The notes: generated by a model from the letters alone, not told the origin. A stretch of DNA of 64,000 nucleotides from Streptomyces sp. BK208 (GCF_004364245.1 NZ_SOAV01000002.1:310001-374000), one strand, 5' to 3'; positions 18,526 through 27,568 are shown, counted from the first letter of the stretch. Numbers and translations: made by a program.

Positions 18526-20481
18526 TCAGCCCTCGAAGCCCGCCACGTTCTCCTTGGTGACGACCTTCACGGGCACCTTCACCGTCTGTTCCACCTTCTC
18601 GTCCTCGGCCGCCCGCAGCGCGTTCCGTACGGCGATCCTGCCCAGTTCCCTCGGCTGCTGCGCGACGGACGCGTACAACGAGCCCGTCTCCACCGCCTTC
18701 AGTCCGTCCGGGGTGCCGTCGAAGCCGACGACCTGGACCGACTTGCCGGCCTTGGCGCCCAGCGCCTTGATCGCGCCCAGCGCCATCTCGTCGTTCTCCG
18801 CGAAGACGCCGTCGACGTCCGGGTGCGCCTGGAGCAGGTTGGTCATCACGTCGAGGCCCTTGGTGCGGTCGAAGTCCGCGGGCTGCGCGGCGACGACCTC
18901 GATGCCCGGGTACTCCTTCAGCCCGGCCGCGAAGCCCGCCCCGCGCTCCCGGCTGGCGGAGGTGCCGGCCTGGCCCTGGAGGACGACGATCGTGCCCTTG
19001 CCGCCGAGCTTCTCGGCGAGCGCACGGGCGCCCAGCTTGCCGCCCTCGACGTTGTCGGAGGCGACCAGAGCCGACGTCTCGGCCTTGTTGACGCCTCGGT
19101 CCACGGCGATGACGGGGACGTCGTCCTTGTTCGCCGAGCGCACCGAGGGGCCGGCCGCGTCGGAGTCCACCGGGTTGACGATGACCGAGGACAGGCCGCC
19201 GCTGAGGAAGTTCTGGAGCTGGTTGGCCTGCTGGGAGGCGTCGTTCTGGGCGTCGGTGACCGTCAGGTCCACGCCCAGCTTCTTCGCCTCCTCCTCGGCG
19301 CCGTTCCTGATCTGCACGAAGAACGGGTTGTTGAGCGTGGACAGCGACAGCCCGATCTTCTGGTCCTTGCCGCCGGAGGAGCCGTTGTGCAGCAGCGAGG
19401 TCGCGCCGACGACGGCCACCGCGACGACGGCCGCGATCACGTACGTGAGCGCCTGCCTGCCCCGGTTGCCGCCGCCGGACGCCCCGGCCGCCGGTGTGAC
19501 CGCGCCCGCCTTGCGCCGCAGGGTGTCGAAGAGCACCGCCAGCGCGATGACGACACCGATGACGACCTGCTGCCAGAACGCGGAGACGGACAGCAGGTTG
19601 AGGCCGTTGCGCAGCACGGCGAGGATCAGCGCGCCGATCAGCGTCCCCGACGCCTTGCCGGTGCCGCCCGCCAGCGAGGCACCGCCGATGACGACGGCGG
19701 CGATGGCGTCCAGCTCGTAGCCCTGCGCGGCCTGCGGCTGCGCGGAGGCCAGCCGGGAGGCGAGCACGATGCCCGCGGCGGCGGCGAACAGACCGGAGAA
19801 CGCGTAGATGGCGAGCTTCTGCCGCTTCACCCGCAGCCCGGACAGCCGCGCGGCCTCCTCGTTGCCGCCGATGGCGTACATGGACCGGCCGATGTAAGTG
19901 CGTCCGAGGACGAAGGCCGTGATCAGCCCCATCACGATCATCACGAGCACCGGCACCGGCAGCCACCCGCCGAGGGTGTCGCCGAGGTGCGAGACCGAGT
20001 CGGGGAAGGCGATCGGCGAACCCTGCGAGATGACCAGCGACAGACCGCGCCCCACCGACAGCATGGCGAGCGTCGCGATGAACGGCGGCAGCTTCCCGTA
20101 GGAGATGAGGAAGCCGTTGACCAGGCCGCAGGCGATGCCCGTCAGGACGGACAGCAGCACCGCGAGCGCGACCGGTATGCCGGCCTCGGTGGCGCTCCAG
20201 GCCAGCACGGTGGCCGACAGCGCGGCGACCGAACCGACCGACAGGTCGATGCCCGCCGAGACGATGACGAAGGTGACGCCGAAGGCGAGGATCGCGGTGA
20301 CGGCGGCCTGGACGCCGACGTTGAGCAGGTTGTCGGTGGTCAGGAAGTCCCCGGACAGCGCCGACATGGCGATGACGAGGACGATCAGCGCGGTCAGCGC
20401 GCCGTTGTCGAGCAGCAGGCGGCGCAGACCGCCCGTGGCGCCCTGCGCGCCCGGCTTGCTCTTGAGCGTGTCAGTGGCCAC
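18526..20481 (-). CDS. Ribose ABC permease fused to its binding protein (RbsC-RbsB)
   Basis: One 651-residue chain joins two ribose transporter subunits. Residues 1-325 are an RbsC/AraH-type permease with about ten helices and motifs such as SAGIDLSVGSVAAL and the coupling-loop region GGNEEAARLSG. After a Gly/Ala linker comes an extra helix (343-362). Residues 374-651 are a type I periplasmic binding protein (KIGLSLSTLNNPFFVQI, later FAENDEMALGAIKALG and VVGFDGTPDGLKAV). There is no lipoprotein signal. Since the permease C-terminus should be cytoplasmic, the additional helix carries the binding domain outside and tethers it to the transporter. I recall the S. coelicolor counterpart being annotated as bifunctional. 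The start overlaps rbsA by 11 bp. Confidence 0.92.
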   Translation of the reverse strand: MATDTLKSKPGAQGATGGLRRLLLDNGALTALIVLVIAMSALSGDFLTTDNLLNVGVQAAVTAILAFGVTFVIVSAGIDLSVGSVAALSATVLAWSATEAGIPVALAVLLSVLTGIACGLVNGFLISYGKLPPFIATLAMLSVGRGLSLVISQGSPIAFPDSVSHLGDTLGGWLPVPVLVMIVMGLITAFVLGRTYIGRSMYAIGGNEEAARLSGLRVKRQKLAIYAFSGLFAAAAGIVLASRLASAQPQAAQGYELDAIAAVVIGGASLAGGTGKASGTLIGALILAVLRNGLNLLSVSAFWQQVVIGVVIALAVLFDTLRRKAGAVTPAAGASGGGNRGRQALTYVIAAVVAVAVVGATSLLHNGSSGGKDQKIGLSLSTLNNPFFVQIRNGAEEEAKKLGVDLTVTDAQNDASQQANQLQNFLSGGLSSVIVNPVDSDAAGPSVRSANKDDVPVIAVDRGVNKAETSALVASDNVEGGKLGARALAEKLGGKGTIVVLQGQAGTSASRERGAGFAAGLKEYPGIEVVAAQPADFDRTKGLDVMTNLLQAHPDVDGVFAENDEMALGAIKALGAKAGKSVQVVGFDGTPDGLKAVETGSLYASVAQQPRELGRIAVRNALRAAEDEKVEQTVKVPVKVVTKENVAGFEG

Positions 20482-22018
20482 GGGAGGCCTCCGTTCCGTC
20501 GTCGTGGGGGGAGTCGCTGGTGTGCTGCGTGCTGACGGCGAGCGCCATCACGGCGTCCTGGGTGGCCTGTTCGGCGGGGAGTTCGCCCGCGACGCGGCCC
20601 TGCGCCATGACGACCACGCGGTCGCTCATGCCGAGGACCTCCGGCAGATCGCTGGAGATCATCAGCACGGCGGCTCCGGCCGCGGTCAGTTCGTTGACGA
20701 GCTGGTAGATCTCGACCTTGGCGCCGACGTCGATGCCGCGCGTCGGCTCGTCGAGGATCAGCACCTTGGTGTCCGCCAGCAGCCACTTGCCGATGACGAC
20801 CTTCTGCTGGTTGCCGCCGGACAGCGTCCGCACGTGCTGCCCGAGCCCGGCCATCCGCACGCCGAGCTGCTCGGCGATCCGCTCGGCCGCCGCGTGCTGC
20901 CCCTTGAGGTCGACGAGTCCGGCGCGTGCGGTGGACCGGAGCGTGACGAGCCCGAGGTTCTCCTCGACGGAGGCGTCGAGCACGAGCCCCTGACCCTTGC
21001 GGTCCTCGGGCACCAGCCCGATCCCGGCCGCCATGGCCGCGTTCACGTCGTGCCGGCGCAGCGGCGCGCCCTCGACGTGCACGGTCCCCGCGTCGTACGG
21101 GTCGGCGCCGAACACCGCCCGCACCACCTCCGTGCGCCCGGCCCCGACCAGCCCCGCGATGCCGACGACCTCACCGGCCCGCACCTCGAAGCCCACGTCG
21201 TGGAAGACGCCGTCCCGGGTGAGTCCCTCCACCTTGAGCAGGGGCGCGCCGGCGCCGGTGCGCTCGCGCGGGTACTGCTGCTCGATGGACCGTCCGACCA
21301 TGAGCCGCACCAGCTCGTCCTCGGGGGTGGCGGCGGACACCTGGCCGACGCTGCGGCCGTCCCGGATCACGGTGACCCGGTCGCCGAGCGCGGCGATCTC
21401 CTCCAGGTGATGGGTGATGAAGACGATCCCGACGCCGTCCTCGCGCAGCCGCCGCACGATGGCGAACAGCTTCTCGACCTCCTCGGAGGTCAGTACGGCG
21501 GTCGGCTCGTCCATGATGAGCACGCGCGCGTCGAGACTGAGCGCCTTGGCGATCTCGACCATCTGGAGCCGTGCGATCCCGAGTTCGCGCACCCGGGCGC
21601 GGGGGGACACGCTGACCCCGACCCGCTCCAGGAGCACCTCGGCGTCGGCCTCCATCCGCTTCCGGTCGATCATGCCGAACCGGCGCGGCTGGCGGCCCAG
21701 GAAGATGTTCTCGGCGACCGTCAGGTCGGGGACCAGGTTGAACTCCTGGTAGATCGTGGCGATCCCGAGGCGCTCGGCGTCCTGCGCACCGTGGATGCGC
21801 ACCTCCTCGCCGCCGGCCAGGATCCGCCCGGCGTCGGGCGTGTAGGCGCCGGAGAGCATCTTGATGAGCGTGCTCTTGCCCGCGCCGTTCTCACCGAGGA
21901 GCACGTGCACCTCGCCCCGGCGCAGGTCGAAGTCGACGCTGTCGAGCGCGACCACGCCGGGGAAGGTCTTGCGGATGCCCTCGATGCGCAGCAACTCGTC
22001 CGGACTGCGGCTGCTCAC
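20471..22018 (-). CDS. rbsA: Ribose ABC transporter ATP-binding protein
   Basis: A 515-residue protein with two ATPase domains in tandem, as in RbsA/MglA/XylG. Domain 1 has Walker A GENGAGKS (42-49) and Walker B VLIMDEPTA. Domain 2 has a degenerate Walker A-like GLVGAGRT, but a good signature LSGGNQQK and Walker B VLILDEPTRGID. It powers ribose import through the RbsC-RbsB fusion. GTG 22018 follows AAGGAG by about 7 bases and overlaps the rbsR stop by 4 bp. Confidence 0.95.
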   Translation of the reverse strand: MSSRSPDELLRIEGIRKTFPGVVALDSVDFDLRRGEVHVLLGENGAGKSTLIKMLSGAYTPDAGRILAGGEEVRIHGAQDAERLGIATIYQEFNLVPDLTVAENIFLGRQPRRFGMIDRKRMEADAEVLLERVGVSVSPRARVRELGIARLQMVEIAKALSLDARVLIMDEPTAVLTSEEVEKLFAIVRRLREDGVGIVFITHHLEEIAALGDRVTVIRDGRSVGQVSAATPEDELVRLMVGRSIEQQYPRERTGAGAPLLKVEGLTRDGVFHDVGFEVRAGEVVGIAGLVGAGRTEVVRAVFGADPYDAGTVHVEGAPLRRHDVNAAMAAGIGLVPEDRKGQGLVLDASVEENLGLVTLRSTARAGLVDLKGQHAAAERIAEQLGVRMAGLGQHVRTLSGGNQQKVVIGKWLLADTKVLILDEPTRGIDVGAKVEIYQLVNELTAAGAAVLMISSDLPEVLGMSDRVVVMAQGRVAGELPAEQATQDAVMALAVSTQHTSDSPHDDGTEASRGH

Positions 22019-23070
22019 GGCGTACTCCTTCGTACGGGGGACGGGGACGGGGTCGTGGGGGCGGGCTCGCCGGGCTCGCCGGGTTCACCGCACGAGCGGC
22101 GTACGACGAGCCGCGCCGGGAGGGCGACGGACTCCCCGGCGCGCCCCGCGATCCGCTCGACCAGGGCGCGTACGGCGGCACGGCCGAGCTCGCGGGTGGG
22201 CTGGGCGATCGCGGTGACGGGCGGATCGGTGTGCACGAACCACGGGATGTCGTCGAACGCGGCCAGCGCTATGTCCTCGGGGACGCGCAGCCCCCGCGCG
22301 CGTACGGCGTCCAGCGCGCCGAGCGCCATCAGGTTGTCGGCGGCGAAGACGGCCCCGGGCGGCTCGGGCAGGTCGAGGAAGCCCTCGGTGACCCGGCGCC
22401 CGCTGCCGGCCTGGAAGTCGCCCTGGCCGATGTAGGCGTCGGGCAGCGGGAGCCCGTACGCGCCGAGCGCCTCGCGGAAGGCGTCGACGCGCTCGCGTCC
22501 GGTGGTCGTGGCGGCGGGCCCGGCGATGATCGCGAGCCGGCGGTGCCCGAGCCCGTACAGGTGCGCGACCAGGTCCCGTACCGCGGCGCGCCCGTCCGAC
22601 CGCACCACGGGCACGTCCACGCCCGGGATCCACCGGTCGACGAAGACCATCGGCGTCCCGGCCCGGGCGGCCTCCAGCATGCGCGGGGAGCCGCCGTCGG
22701 TGGGGGAGACGAGCAGCCCGTCGATCCGCCGGTCGAGGAGCGTGGTGACGTGGTGGTCCTGGAGGTCGGGGCGTTCGTCGGCGTTGCCGATGATGACGCT
22801 GTAGCCGAGCGCGCGGGCCTCCTCCTCGACGGAGCGGGCCAGCTCGGTGAAGTACGGGTTCATCACGTCGCTGATGACCAGGCCCAGGGTGCGGGTCCGG
22901 TCGGTGCGCAGGGAGCGGGCGACGGCGTTCGGCCGGTAGCCCAGCGTCTCGACGGCGGCCAGTACGCGGGCGCGGGCGGCCGGGCTGACCGAGGGGTGGC
23001 CGTTGAGCGCCCGCGAGACCGTGGCGACGGACACGCCCGCCTCGGCGGCAACGTCCTTGATGCTCGCCAT
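22015..23070 (-). CDS. rbsR: Ribose operon repressor, LacI family
   Basis: A 351-residue LacI-type repressor with helix-turn-helix [20 protein letters not shown] at the N-terminus and a sensor domain containing [23 protein letters not shown] 23070 is preceded by a strong AGGAGGTGG site. It is the first gene of the ribose operon and overlaps rbsA by 4 bp, so it is autoregulated together with the transporter and kinase. The C-terminal tail is Pro/Gly-rich and probably disordered. Two LacI-type operators lie immediately upstream. Confidence 0.93.
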   Translation of the reverse strand: MASIKDVAAEAGVSVATVSRALNGHPSVSPAARARVLAAVETLGYRPNAVARSLRTDRTRTLGLVISDVMNPYFTELARSVEEEARALGYSVIIGNADERPDLQDHHVTTLLDRRIDGLLVSPTDGGSPRMLEAARAGTPMVFVDRWIPGVDVPVVRSDGRAAVRDLVAHLYGLGHRRLAIIAGPAATTTGRERVDAFREALGAYGLPLPDAYIGQGDFQAGSGRRVTEGFLDLPEPPGAVFAADNLMALGALDAVRARGLRVPEDIALAAFDDIPWFVHTDPPVTAIAQPTRELGRAAVRALVERIAGRAGESVALPARLVVRRSCGEPGEPGEPAPTTPSPSPVRRSTP

Positions 23071-23089
23071 CGTCGTTCCACCTCCTCGT

Positions 23090-23125
23090 GGAATCGATTA
23101 CACGGAGGATTGGAAACGATTACAC
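23090..23125 (-). promoter_or_regulatory. Two RbsR operators upstream of the ribose operon
   Basis: Plus-strand copies GGAATCGATTACAC (23090-23103) and GGAAACGATTACAC (23112-23125) are near-identical LacI-type pseudopalindromes (GTAATCGATTCC read on the minus strand). They are spaced 22 bp start to start, two helical turns, so two repressor dimers would sit on the same DNA face just before the rbsR ribosome site. I could not assign a clear -35/-10 pair. Confidence 0.75.
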
Positions 23126-23237
23126 GGGAGGGAATCAAGGGGTGGAGTCCCGCCGAGACCCAATCGTGACCGGGCAGGGGCGGGACGGTCCTGTTCCCGT
23201 GGCTACGGCGAAACGAACGGACCTGGGGCGTGGTCGG

Positions 23238-23861
23238 TCACGCGCTCTCTTCCCGGCGGACGCGGAAGGCGCCCGCGGCGGCCGCCAGGACCGCCGCCCG
23301 CGCGGCCTGTTCCGGGAGGCGCGGGTCCGGATCGGCCCGCAGCAGCACCAACCGGTGGTAGACCGGCGCCGTGGCGGCGATCAGCAGGCTCCGCGCGTCC
23401 AGGTGCTGTCCGGGGAGTTCGCCGCGCTCGACGGCACGCTCGACGAGGACCTCGCACTGGGCGTACCGGTCCGTCCACAGCCGTGTCTGGGCCCGCGCGG
23501 CCTGTTCGGAGTGGAACGAGGCGGCCATCAGGGCGACGGCGAACGACGGCTGCACGACCAGGGATTCCTGGATCTCCCGATTGAGAACCGTCAGGTCCTC
23601 GCGCAGCGAGCCGGTGTCCGGCGGCTGCCAGTCGATCTCACCGGCGGCGCCGATGACGTCGGCGAGCAGGCCGCCGACGTCGCGCCAGCGCCGGTAGACC
23701 GTGGCGCGGTGCACTCCGGCCCGCGCCGCGACCCCCTCCATCGTGAGTCCTTCGTGCCCGCGTTCGGCGAGTTCGGCGCGCACCGCGTCGAGGACCTGGG
23801 CGCGGACGCGGGCGGTGCGGCCGCCCGGACGGCGGTCCGTCGTGTCCAGTGGGTCTGTCAT
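23238..23861 (-). CDS. TetR family transcriptional regulator
   Basis: A 207-residue TetR-type repressor. ATG 23861 is chosen ([13 protein letters not shown]); a longer frame to 23909 would cover the divergent promoter region. The helix-turn-helix is [20 protein letters not shown], followed by [13 protein letters not shown], typical of the branch with a TetR_C C-terminal domain. It is divergent from the Vat-type acetyltransferase gene 99 bp away and is its probable repressor, perhaps induced by the antibiotic that the next enzymes modify (inference). Confidence 0.9.
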   Translation of the reverse strand: MTDPLDTTDRRPGGRTARVRAQVLDAVRAELAERGHEGLTMEGVAARAGVHRATVYRRWRDVGGLLADVIGAAGEIDWQPPDTGSLREDLTVLNREIQESLVVQPSFAVALMAASFHSEQAARAQTRLWTDRYAQCEVLVERAVERGELPGQHLDARSLLIAATAPVYHRLVLLRADPDPRLPEQAARAAVLAAAAGAFRVRREESA

Positions 23862-23915
23862 CGGCAATCCAGTATCCGGTTGATCAAGGCGGCAGGGCTG
23901 TGTCAGCATCTTAAT

Positions 23916-23929
23916 GCGACGGTTGTCGC
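23916..23929. promoter_or_regulatory. Candidate TetR operator
   Basis: GCGACGGTTGTCGC is a perfect 5-4-5 inverted repeat in the 99-bp gap between the divergent TetR and acetyltransferase genes. Its place fits control of both, but it is short. Confidence 0.4.
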
Positions 23930-23960
23930 TCTAGCCTCACCGGAGAGGAACGCCTCCACG

Positions 23961-24614
23961 ATGCCGCCCGTTCCCGCTGACCCCACCGTCCTCCACCCGA
24001 TGCCCGAGCACCCGCGCGTGGTGCTGCTCAAGCCGCTCGTGAAGTCACCGTTGATCGAGGTCGGTGACTTCTCCTACTACGACGATCCGGACGACCCGAC
24101 CGCGTTCGAGACGCGCAACGTCCTCTACCACTACGGTCCCGAGCGGCTCGTCATCGGCAAGTACTGCGCGCTGGGGACGGGCACCCGGTTCATCATGAAC
24201 GGCGCCAACCACCGCATGGACGGCCCTTCCACCTTCCCGTTCCCCACCATGGGCGGCTCCTGGGCCGAGCACTTCGACCTGATCACCGGGCTGCCGGGCC
24301 GGGGAGACACGGTCGTCGGCAACGACGTGTGGTTCGGCCACGGCGCCACCGTCATGCCGGGTGTGCGCATCGGGCACGGCGCGATCGTCGCGGCCGGCGC
24401 CGTGGTCACCGCCGACGTCCCCGACTACGGCATCGTCGGCGGCAATCCAGCCCGGCTGATCCGCACCCGCTACGACGCCGAGGACGTCGCCCGGCTCCTC
24501 GCCGTGGCGTGGTGGGACTGGCCCGTGCGGCACATCACCGCGCACGTACGGACGATCATGTCGGGGAGCGTCGCCGACCTGGAGGAGGCCGCCGCGCGGA
24601 TCGACCGGCCCTGA
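23961..24614 (+). CDS. Vat-type xenobiotic acetyltransferase (hexapeptide repeat)
   Basis: A 217-residue left-handed beta-helix O-acetyltransferase of the Vat/CatB (XAT) group, which inactivates streptogramin A or chloramphenicol-like compounds. ATG 23961 follows GGAGAGG at a longish 12-base distance. The catalytic His84 lies in [10 protein letters not shown], the usual Vat active-site loop. Hexapeptide repeats follow ([23 protein letters not shown] in pieces), then [12 protein letters not shown] and the C-terminal WWDWP that packs on the helix. With the downstream glycosyltransferase and divergent TetR it forms an antibiotic-modifying cassette. Actual resistance is not shown by sequence; many soil actinomycetes carry silent homologues. 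Confidence 0.87.
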   Translation: MPPVPADPTVLHPMPEHPRVVLLKPLVKSPLIEVGDFSYYDDPDDPTAFETRNVLYHYGPERLVIGKYCALGTGTRFIMNGANHRMDGPSTFPFPTMGGSWAEHFDLITGLPGRGDTVVGNDVWFGHGATVMPGVRIGHGAIVAAGAVVTADVPDYGIVGGNPARLIRTRYDAEDVARLLAVAWWDWPVRHITAHVRTIMSGSVADLEEAAARIDRP

Positions 24615-24672
24615 CACCGCCTCCTCGCCGCACCGCCCGAACCCGCCCCGCGCCAGAAACGAGTGATCGCCC

Positions 24673-25869
24673 ATGTCCCGTCGCCGCGCCCACATAGCGA
24701 TGGTCGGCGTCCCCATCGTCAGCCATGTCCTGCCCAGCCTCGCGCTCATCCGCGAGCTGGTGGCCCGCGGGCACCGGGTCACCTACGCCAACGACCCGTT
24801 CGTGGCCGACCGGATCGAGTCCACCGGCGCGGAGCTGGTGCCCTGCACCTCCACGCTGCCCGTCGCGGACAACGACTGGCCCACCGATCCCATCGCCGCG
24901 TCGAGCCTCTTCCTCGACGACGCCGTCCAGGCGCTCCCGCAACTGCACGCCGCCTACGACGACGATCCGGCCGACCTGTACCTCTACGACATCGGCGCCT
25001 ATGCCGCGCGTGCCCTCGCCGAGGCGCAGGGGCGTCCGCTGGTGCAGCTGTCCCCGACGTTCGTCGGCTGGGACGGCTACCAGGAGGAAGTCGCGGCCCA
25101 CCTGCGGAAGTTGCCGGGCGCCGACGCGTACCGGGACAGGTTCGCGCGGTGGCTCGCCGGCTGCGGGGCGGCCACCACGGACGTCGACGCCTTCTCCGGC
25201 CCGCCCGCCCGGGCCCTCGCCCTGATCCCACGCGCGATGCAGCCGCACGCCGACCGGGTCGACACCGACACGGTGACCTTCGTCGGCCCCTGCTTCGACA
25301 CCCCGGCCGACGCGGACGGCTGGACCCGTCCGGCGGCCGCGGACCACGTGCTGCTGGTCTCGCTCGGTTCGGCGTACACGCGCCAACCGGAGTTCTACCG
25401 TCAGTGCGTCGCCGCCTTCGGCGACCTGCCCGGCTGGCACGTCGTACTGCAGATCGGCAAGTACACCGACCCCGGGGAACTCGGCACCGTCCCGGCCAAC
25501 GTCGAGGTGCACTCCTGGGTCCCGCAGCGGGCGATCCTGGAGCAGGCCGACGCCTTCGTCACCCACGCCGGCATGGGCGGTTGCGGCGAGGGGCTGCTCG
25601 CCGGCGTCCCCATGATCGCCGTGCCGCAGGGAGCCGAGCAGTTCATGAACGCCGACCGGCTCGTGGAACTGGGGGTCGCCCGCCGCGTGGACACCGCAGA
25701 CGCCACCGCCGAGACCCTCCGCGCGGTGCTGGACGACCTGGTCGCGGATCCGGAGCGGATCGACCGGTCCCGGCAGTTGCAGGCCGACGGCCGGGCCGAG
25801 GGCGGCACCGCGCGCGCCGCCGACCTCGTCGAGGACGTCCTGGCCGCCGCCGGGGGCCCGGCGCGCTGA
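24673..25869 (+). CDS. Macrolide-type UDP-glycosyltransferase (GT1, MGT/OleD-like)
   Basis: A 398-residue GT-B enzyme of the macrolide glycosyltransferase group. The N-terminal acceptor-domain motif GVPIVSHVLPSLALI contains the catalytic-type His18. The C-terminal nucleotide-sugar signature includes WVPQRAILEQADAFVTHAG and then GVPMIAVPQGAEQFMNADRL. Relatives such as OleD and Mgt inactivate macrolides by glucosylation, and some act on flavonoids. It lies 58 bp after the Vat-type gene in the same direction and ends at a strong hairpin, so the two are likely cotranscribed under the TetR protein. The ribosome site is weak (GAGTGA). Confidence 0.88.
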   Translation: MSRRRAHIAMVGVPIVSHVLPSLALIRELVARGHRVTYANDPFVADRIESTGAELVPCTSTLPVADNDWPTDPIAASSLFLDDAVQALPQLHAAYDDDPADLYLYDIGAYAARALAEAQGRPLVQLSPTFVGWDGYQEEVAAHLRKLPGADAYRDRFARWLAGCGAATTDVDAFSGPPARALALIPRAMQPHADRVDTDTVTFVGPCFDTPADADGWTRPAAADHVLLVSLGSAYTRQPEFYRQCVAAFGDLPGWHVVLQIGKYTDPGELGTVPANVEVHSWVPQRAILEQADAFVTHAGMGGCGEGLLAGVPMIAVPQGAEQFMNADRLVELGVARRVDTADATAETLRAVLDDLVADPERIDRSRQLQADGRAEGGTARAADLVEDVLAAAGGPAR

Positions 25870-25890
25870 GAACAGGGCAGGGAAGGAGCA

Positions 25891-25926
25891 AGCGGAACCC
25901 GGGGCGTCCTCACCCCGGGTTCCGCT
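25891..25926. terminator. Hairpin terminator
   Basis: A perfect 14-bp inverted repeat (25891-25904 with 25913-25926, 8-nt loop) lies between the convergent glycosyltransferase and carboxymuconolactone decarboxylase genes. Confidence 0.8.
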
Positions 25927-25955
25927 GCCGCCCCCCGTGCGGCCCCCCGCGGAGG

Positions 25956-26441
25956 TCAGGCCATCGCCGCCTCGAACATGCCGGCCTCGTACGAGCCGCC
26001 CTTCTGGTGCGTGATCACGGCGAGCCGGTTGGCCGCGTTGATCAGGGCGACCAGGCAGATCAGTGCGGCCACCTGGTCGTCGTCGTAGTGCTTGCGCACC
26101 AGCTCCCAGGTCTCGTCGGAGACGCCCTCGTGGGCGTCGGCGAGCCGGGTGCCCTCCTCGGCGAACGCCAGCGCCGCCTGCTCGGCCTCGGTGAACACCG
26201 TGGACTCGCGCCAGGCGGCGACCAGGTGCAGCCGGACGGCGCTCTCCCCGGCGGCCGCGGCCTCCTTGACGTGCATGTCGATGCAGTGGCCGCAACCGTT
26301 GATCTGACTGGCGCGCAGCGAGACCAGCTCCTGCGTGGCCCGCGGCAGCGTCGACTGGTGAACCAGCATCCCGGTGCCCGCGAACCGCTTCGCGAACCGG
26401 CCGCCGAGCTCGTTCTCGAACAGGTTGAATCGGGTGTCCAT
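25956..26441 (-). CDS. Carboxymuconolactone decarboxylase/AhpD-like protein (ECF41 partner)
   Basis: A 161-residue CMD-family protein of the alkylhydroperoxidase AhpD-like branch. The redox motif is CGHCIDMH, giving Cys50, Cys53 and His57. ATG 26441 follows GAGGACGAAG. Such proteins are the C in the COE genes (carboxymuconolactone decarboxylase, oxidoreductase, epimerase) genetically linked to ECF41 sigma factors. Here it is divergent from an ECF41 gene, and its upstream region holds a full ECF41 promoter. Likely function is peroxide or thiol redox chemistry; the physiological substrate is unknown for the group. Confidence 0.9.
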   Translation of the reverse strand: MDTRFNLFENELGGRFAKRFAGTGMLVHQSTLPRATQELVSLRASQINGCGHCIDMHVKEAAAAGESAVRLHLVAAWRESTVFTEAEQAALAFAEEGTRLADAHEGVSDETWELVRKHYDDDQVAALICLVALINAANRLAVITHQKGGSYEAGMFEAAMA

Positions 26442-26482
26442 GATCTTCGTCCTCGCTGTCGGTGCCTCGGTGACGCACACAA

Positions 26483-26509
26483 GACGCCGGTGGCCCGAGC
26501 CGTGTGACA
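26483..26509 (-). promoter_or_regulatory. ECF41 promoter of the CMD gene
   Basis: On the minus strand TGTCACA (26503-26509) is separated by 16 bases from CGTC (26483-26486). This is the -35/-10 pair I recall for ECF41 sigma factors. It lies about 40 bp upstream of the CMD start codon. Confidence 0.75.
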
Positions 26510-26543
26510 GGACGACGATGTGGCACAGGCCACCCGGGGCGGG

Positions 26544-26570
26544 TGTCACAGAACAGCGGCGACCGGTGTC
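26544..26570 (+). promoter_or_regulatory. ECF41-like promoter of the sigma factor gene
   Basis: On the plus strand TGTCACA (26544-26550), 16 bases, then TGTC (26567-26570), one mismatch from CGTC. It mirrors the CMD promoter and suggests autoregulation. It also places the sigma gene start downstream of 26570, in favour of GTG 26615. Confidence 0.55.
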
Positions 26571-26614
26571 TCGTGCGCGTGACACCTCCGGAACCGACCG
26601 AACGGGAGCAGCGG

Positions 26615-27568
26615 GTGACCAGCGAGAACGACGGACACGCACAGGGCGACGCCACCGGGCGGGCGGTCCCCGCCGGGGACGGGACGGCCGTGGACGCGGC
26701 CACCGAGGACTTCGTCGCCCACCGCAACCTGCTCTTCACGGTCGCCTACGAGATGCTCGGCTCGGCCGCCGACGCGGAGGACGTCCTCCAGGAGACCTGG
26801 CTGAAGTGGGCGGGCGTCGACCTCGGCACGGTGCGCGACCGGCGTGCCTACCTGGTCCGGATCACCACCCGCCAGGCCCTGAACCGGCTGCGTACGCTCG
26901 GCCGCCGCAAGGAGTCCTACGTCGGCTCCTGGCTGCCCGAGCCGCTGCTGACCACGCCCGACGTGGCCGAGGACGTCGAGCTGGCGGACAGCGTGTCGAT
27001 GGCGATGATGCTGGTCCTGGAGACGCTGGCGCCGGTCGAGCGGGCGGTGTTCGTCCTGCGCGAGGTGTTCGACCTCGGTTACGACGAGATCGCCGAGGCG
27101 GTGGAGAAGAGCCCGGCCGCCGTCCGGCAGATCGCCCACCGGGCCCGCGCGCACGTCGCCGCACGCCGCCCGCGCGAGGCCGTCTCCCGGTCCGAGACCC
27201 AGGACGCGCTCGCCGCGTTCCGGCGGGCCGTGGTGACCGGAGACCTCCAGGGCCTGCTCGACATCCTCGCGCCGGACGTCGTCCTGCTGGGCGACGGCGG
27301 CGGCATCAAGCAGGCCGTCCTGCGGCCCGTCAACGGGGCCGACAAGGTGGCCCGCCTCATGCTCGGCGGCCTGGTCAAGCTGCCGGTCACGATGACCATG
27401 GACCCGGCTCAGGTCAACGGGCACCCGGCCCTGGTCATCCGGCTCGACGGCGAGCTGGACACGGTGGTGGCGGTCCGCATCGAGGCCGGCCGGATCACCG
27501 GGCTCTACGCGGTGCGCAACCCGGAGAAACTGTCGTTCATGCGCGAGGAGACCGTCCTGAGCCGCTGA
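26615..27568 (+). CDS. ECF sigma factor of group ECF41 with SnoaL-like C-terminal domain
   Basis: A 317-residue extracytoplasmic-function sigma factor. GTG 26615 follows GGGAG by 6 bases; an open frame from 26504 would span the promoter region. Sigma region 2 contains AYEMLGSAADAEDVLQETWLKW and region 4 contains DLGYDEIAEAVEKSPAAVRQI (both quoted in pieces of the family consensus). The C-terminal 110 residues form a SnoaL-like extension carrying the ECF41 hallmarks WLPEP, DGGG and NPEKL. In ECF41 proteins this extension, not an anti-sigma factor, controls activity. Its target is almost certainly the divergent CMD gene. Confidence 0.93.
   Translation: MTSENDGHAQGDATGRAVPAGDGTAVDAATEDFVAHRNLLFTVAYEMLGSAADAEDVLQETWLKWAGVDLGTVRDRRAYLVRITTRQALNRLRTLGRRKESYVGSWLPEPLLTTPDVAEDVELADSVSMAMMLVLETLAPVERAVFVLREVFDLGYDEIAEAVEKSPAAVRQIAHRARAHVAARRPREAVSRSETQDALAAFRRAVVTGDLQGLLDILAPDVVLLGDGGGIKQAVLRPVNGADKVARLMLGGLVKLPVTMTMDPAQVNGHPALVIRLDGELDTVVAVRIEAGRITGLYAVRNPEKLSFMREETVLSR

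Noticed and set aside
26504..26614. Extended N-terminus of the ECF41 sigma factor
   Set aside because: The extension covers the predicted ECF41 promoter and lacks a ribosome site; GTG 26615 has both a site and a suitable distance.
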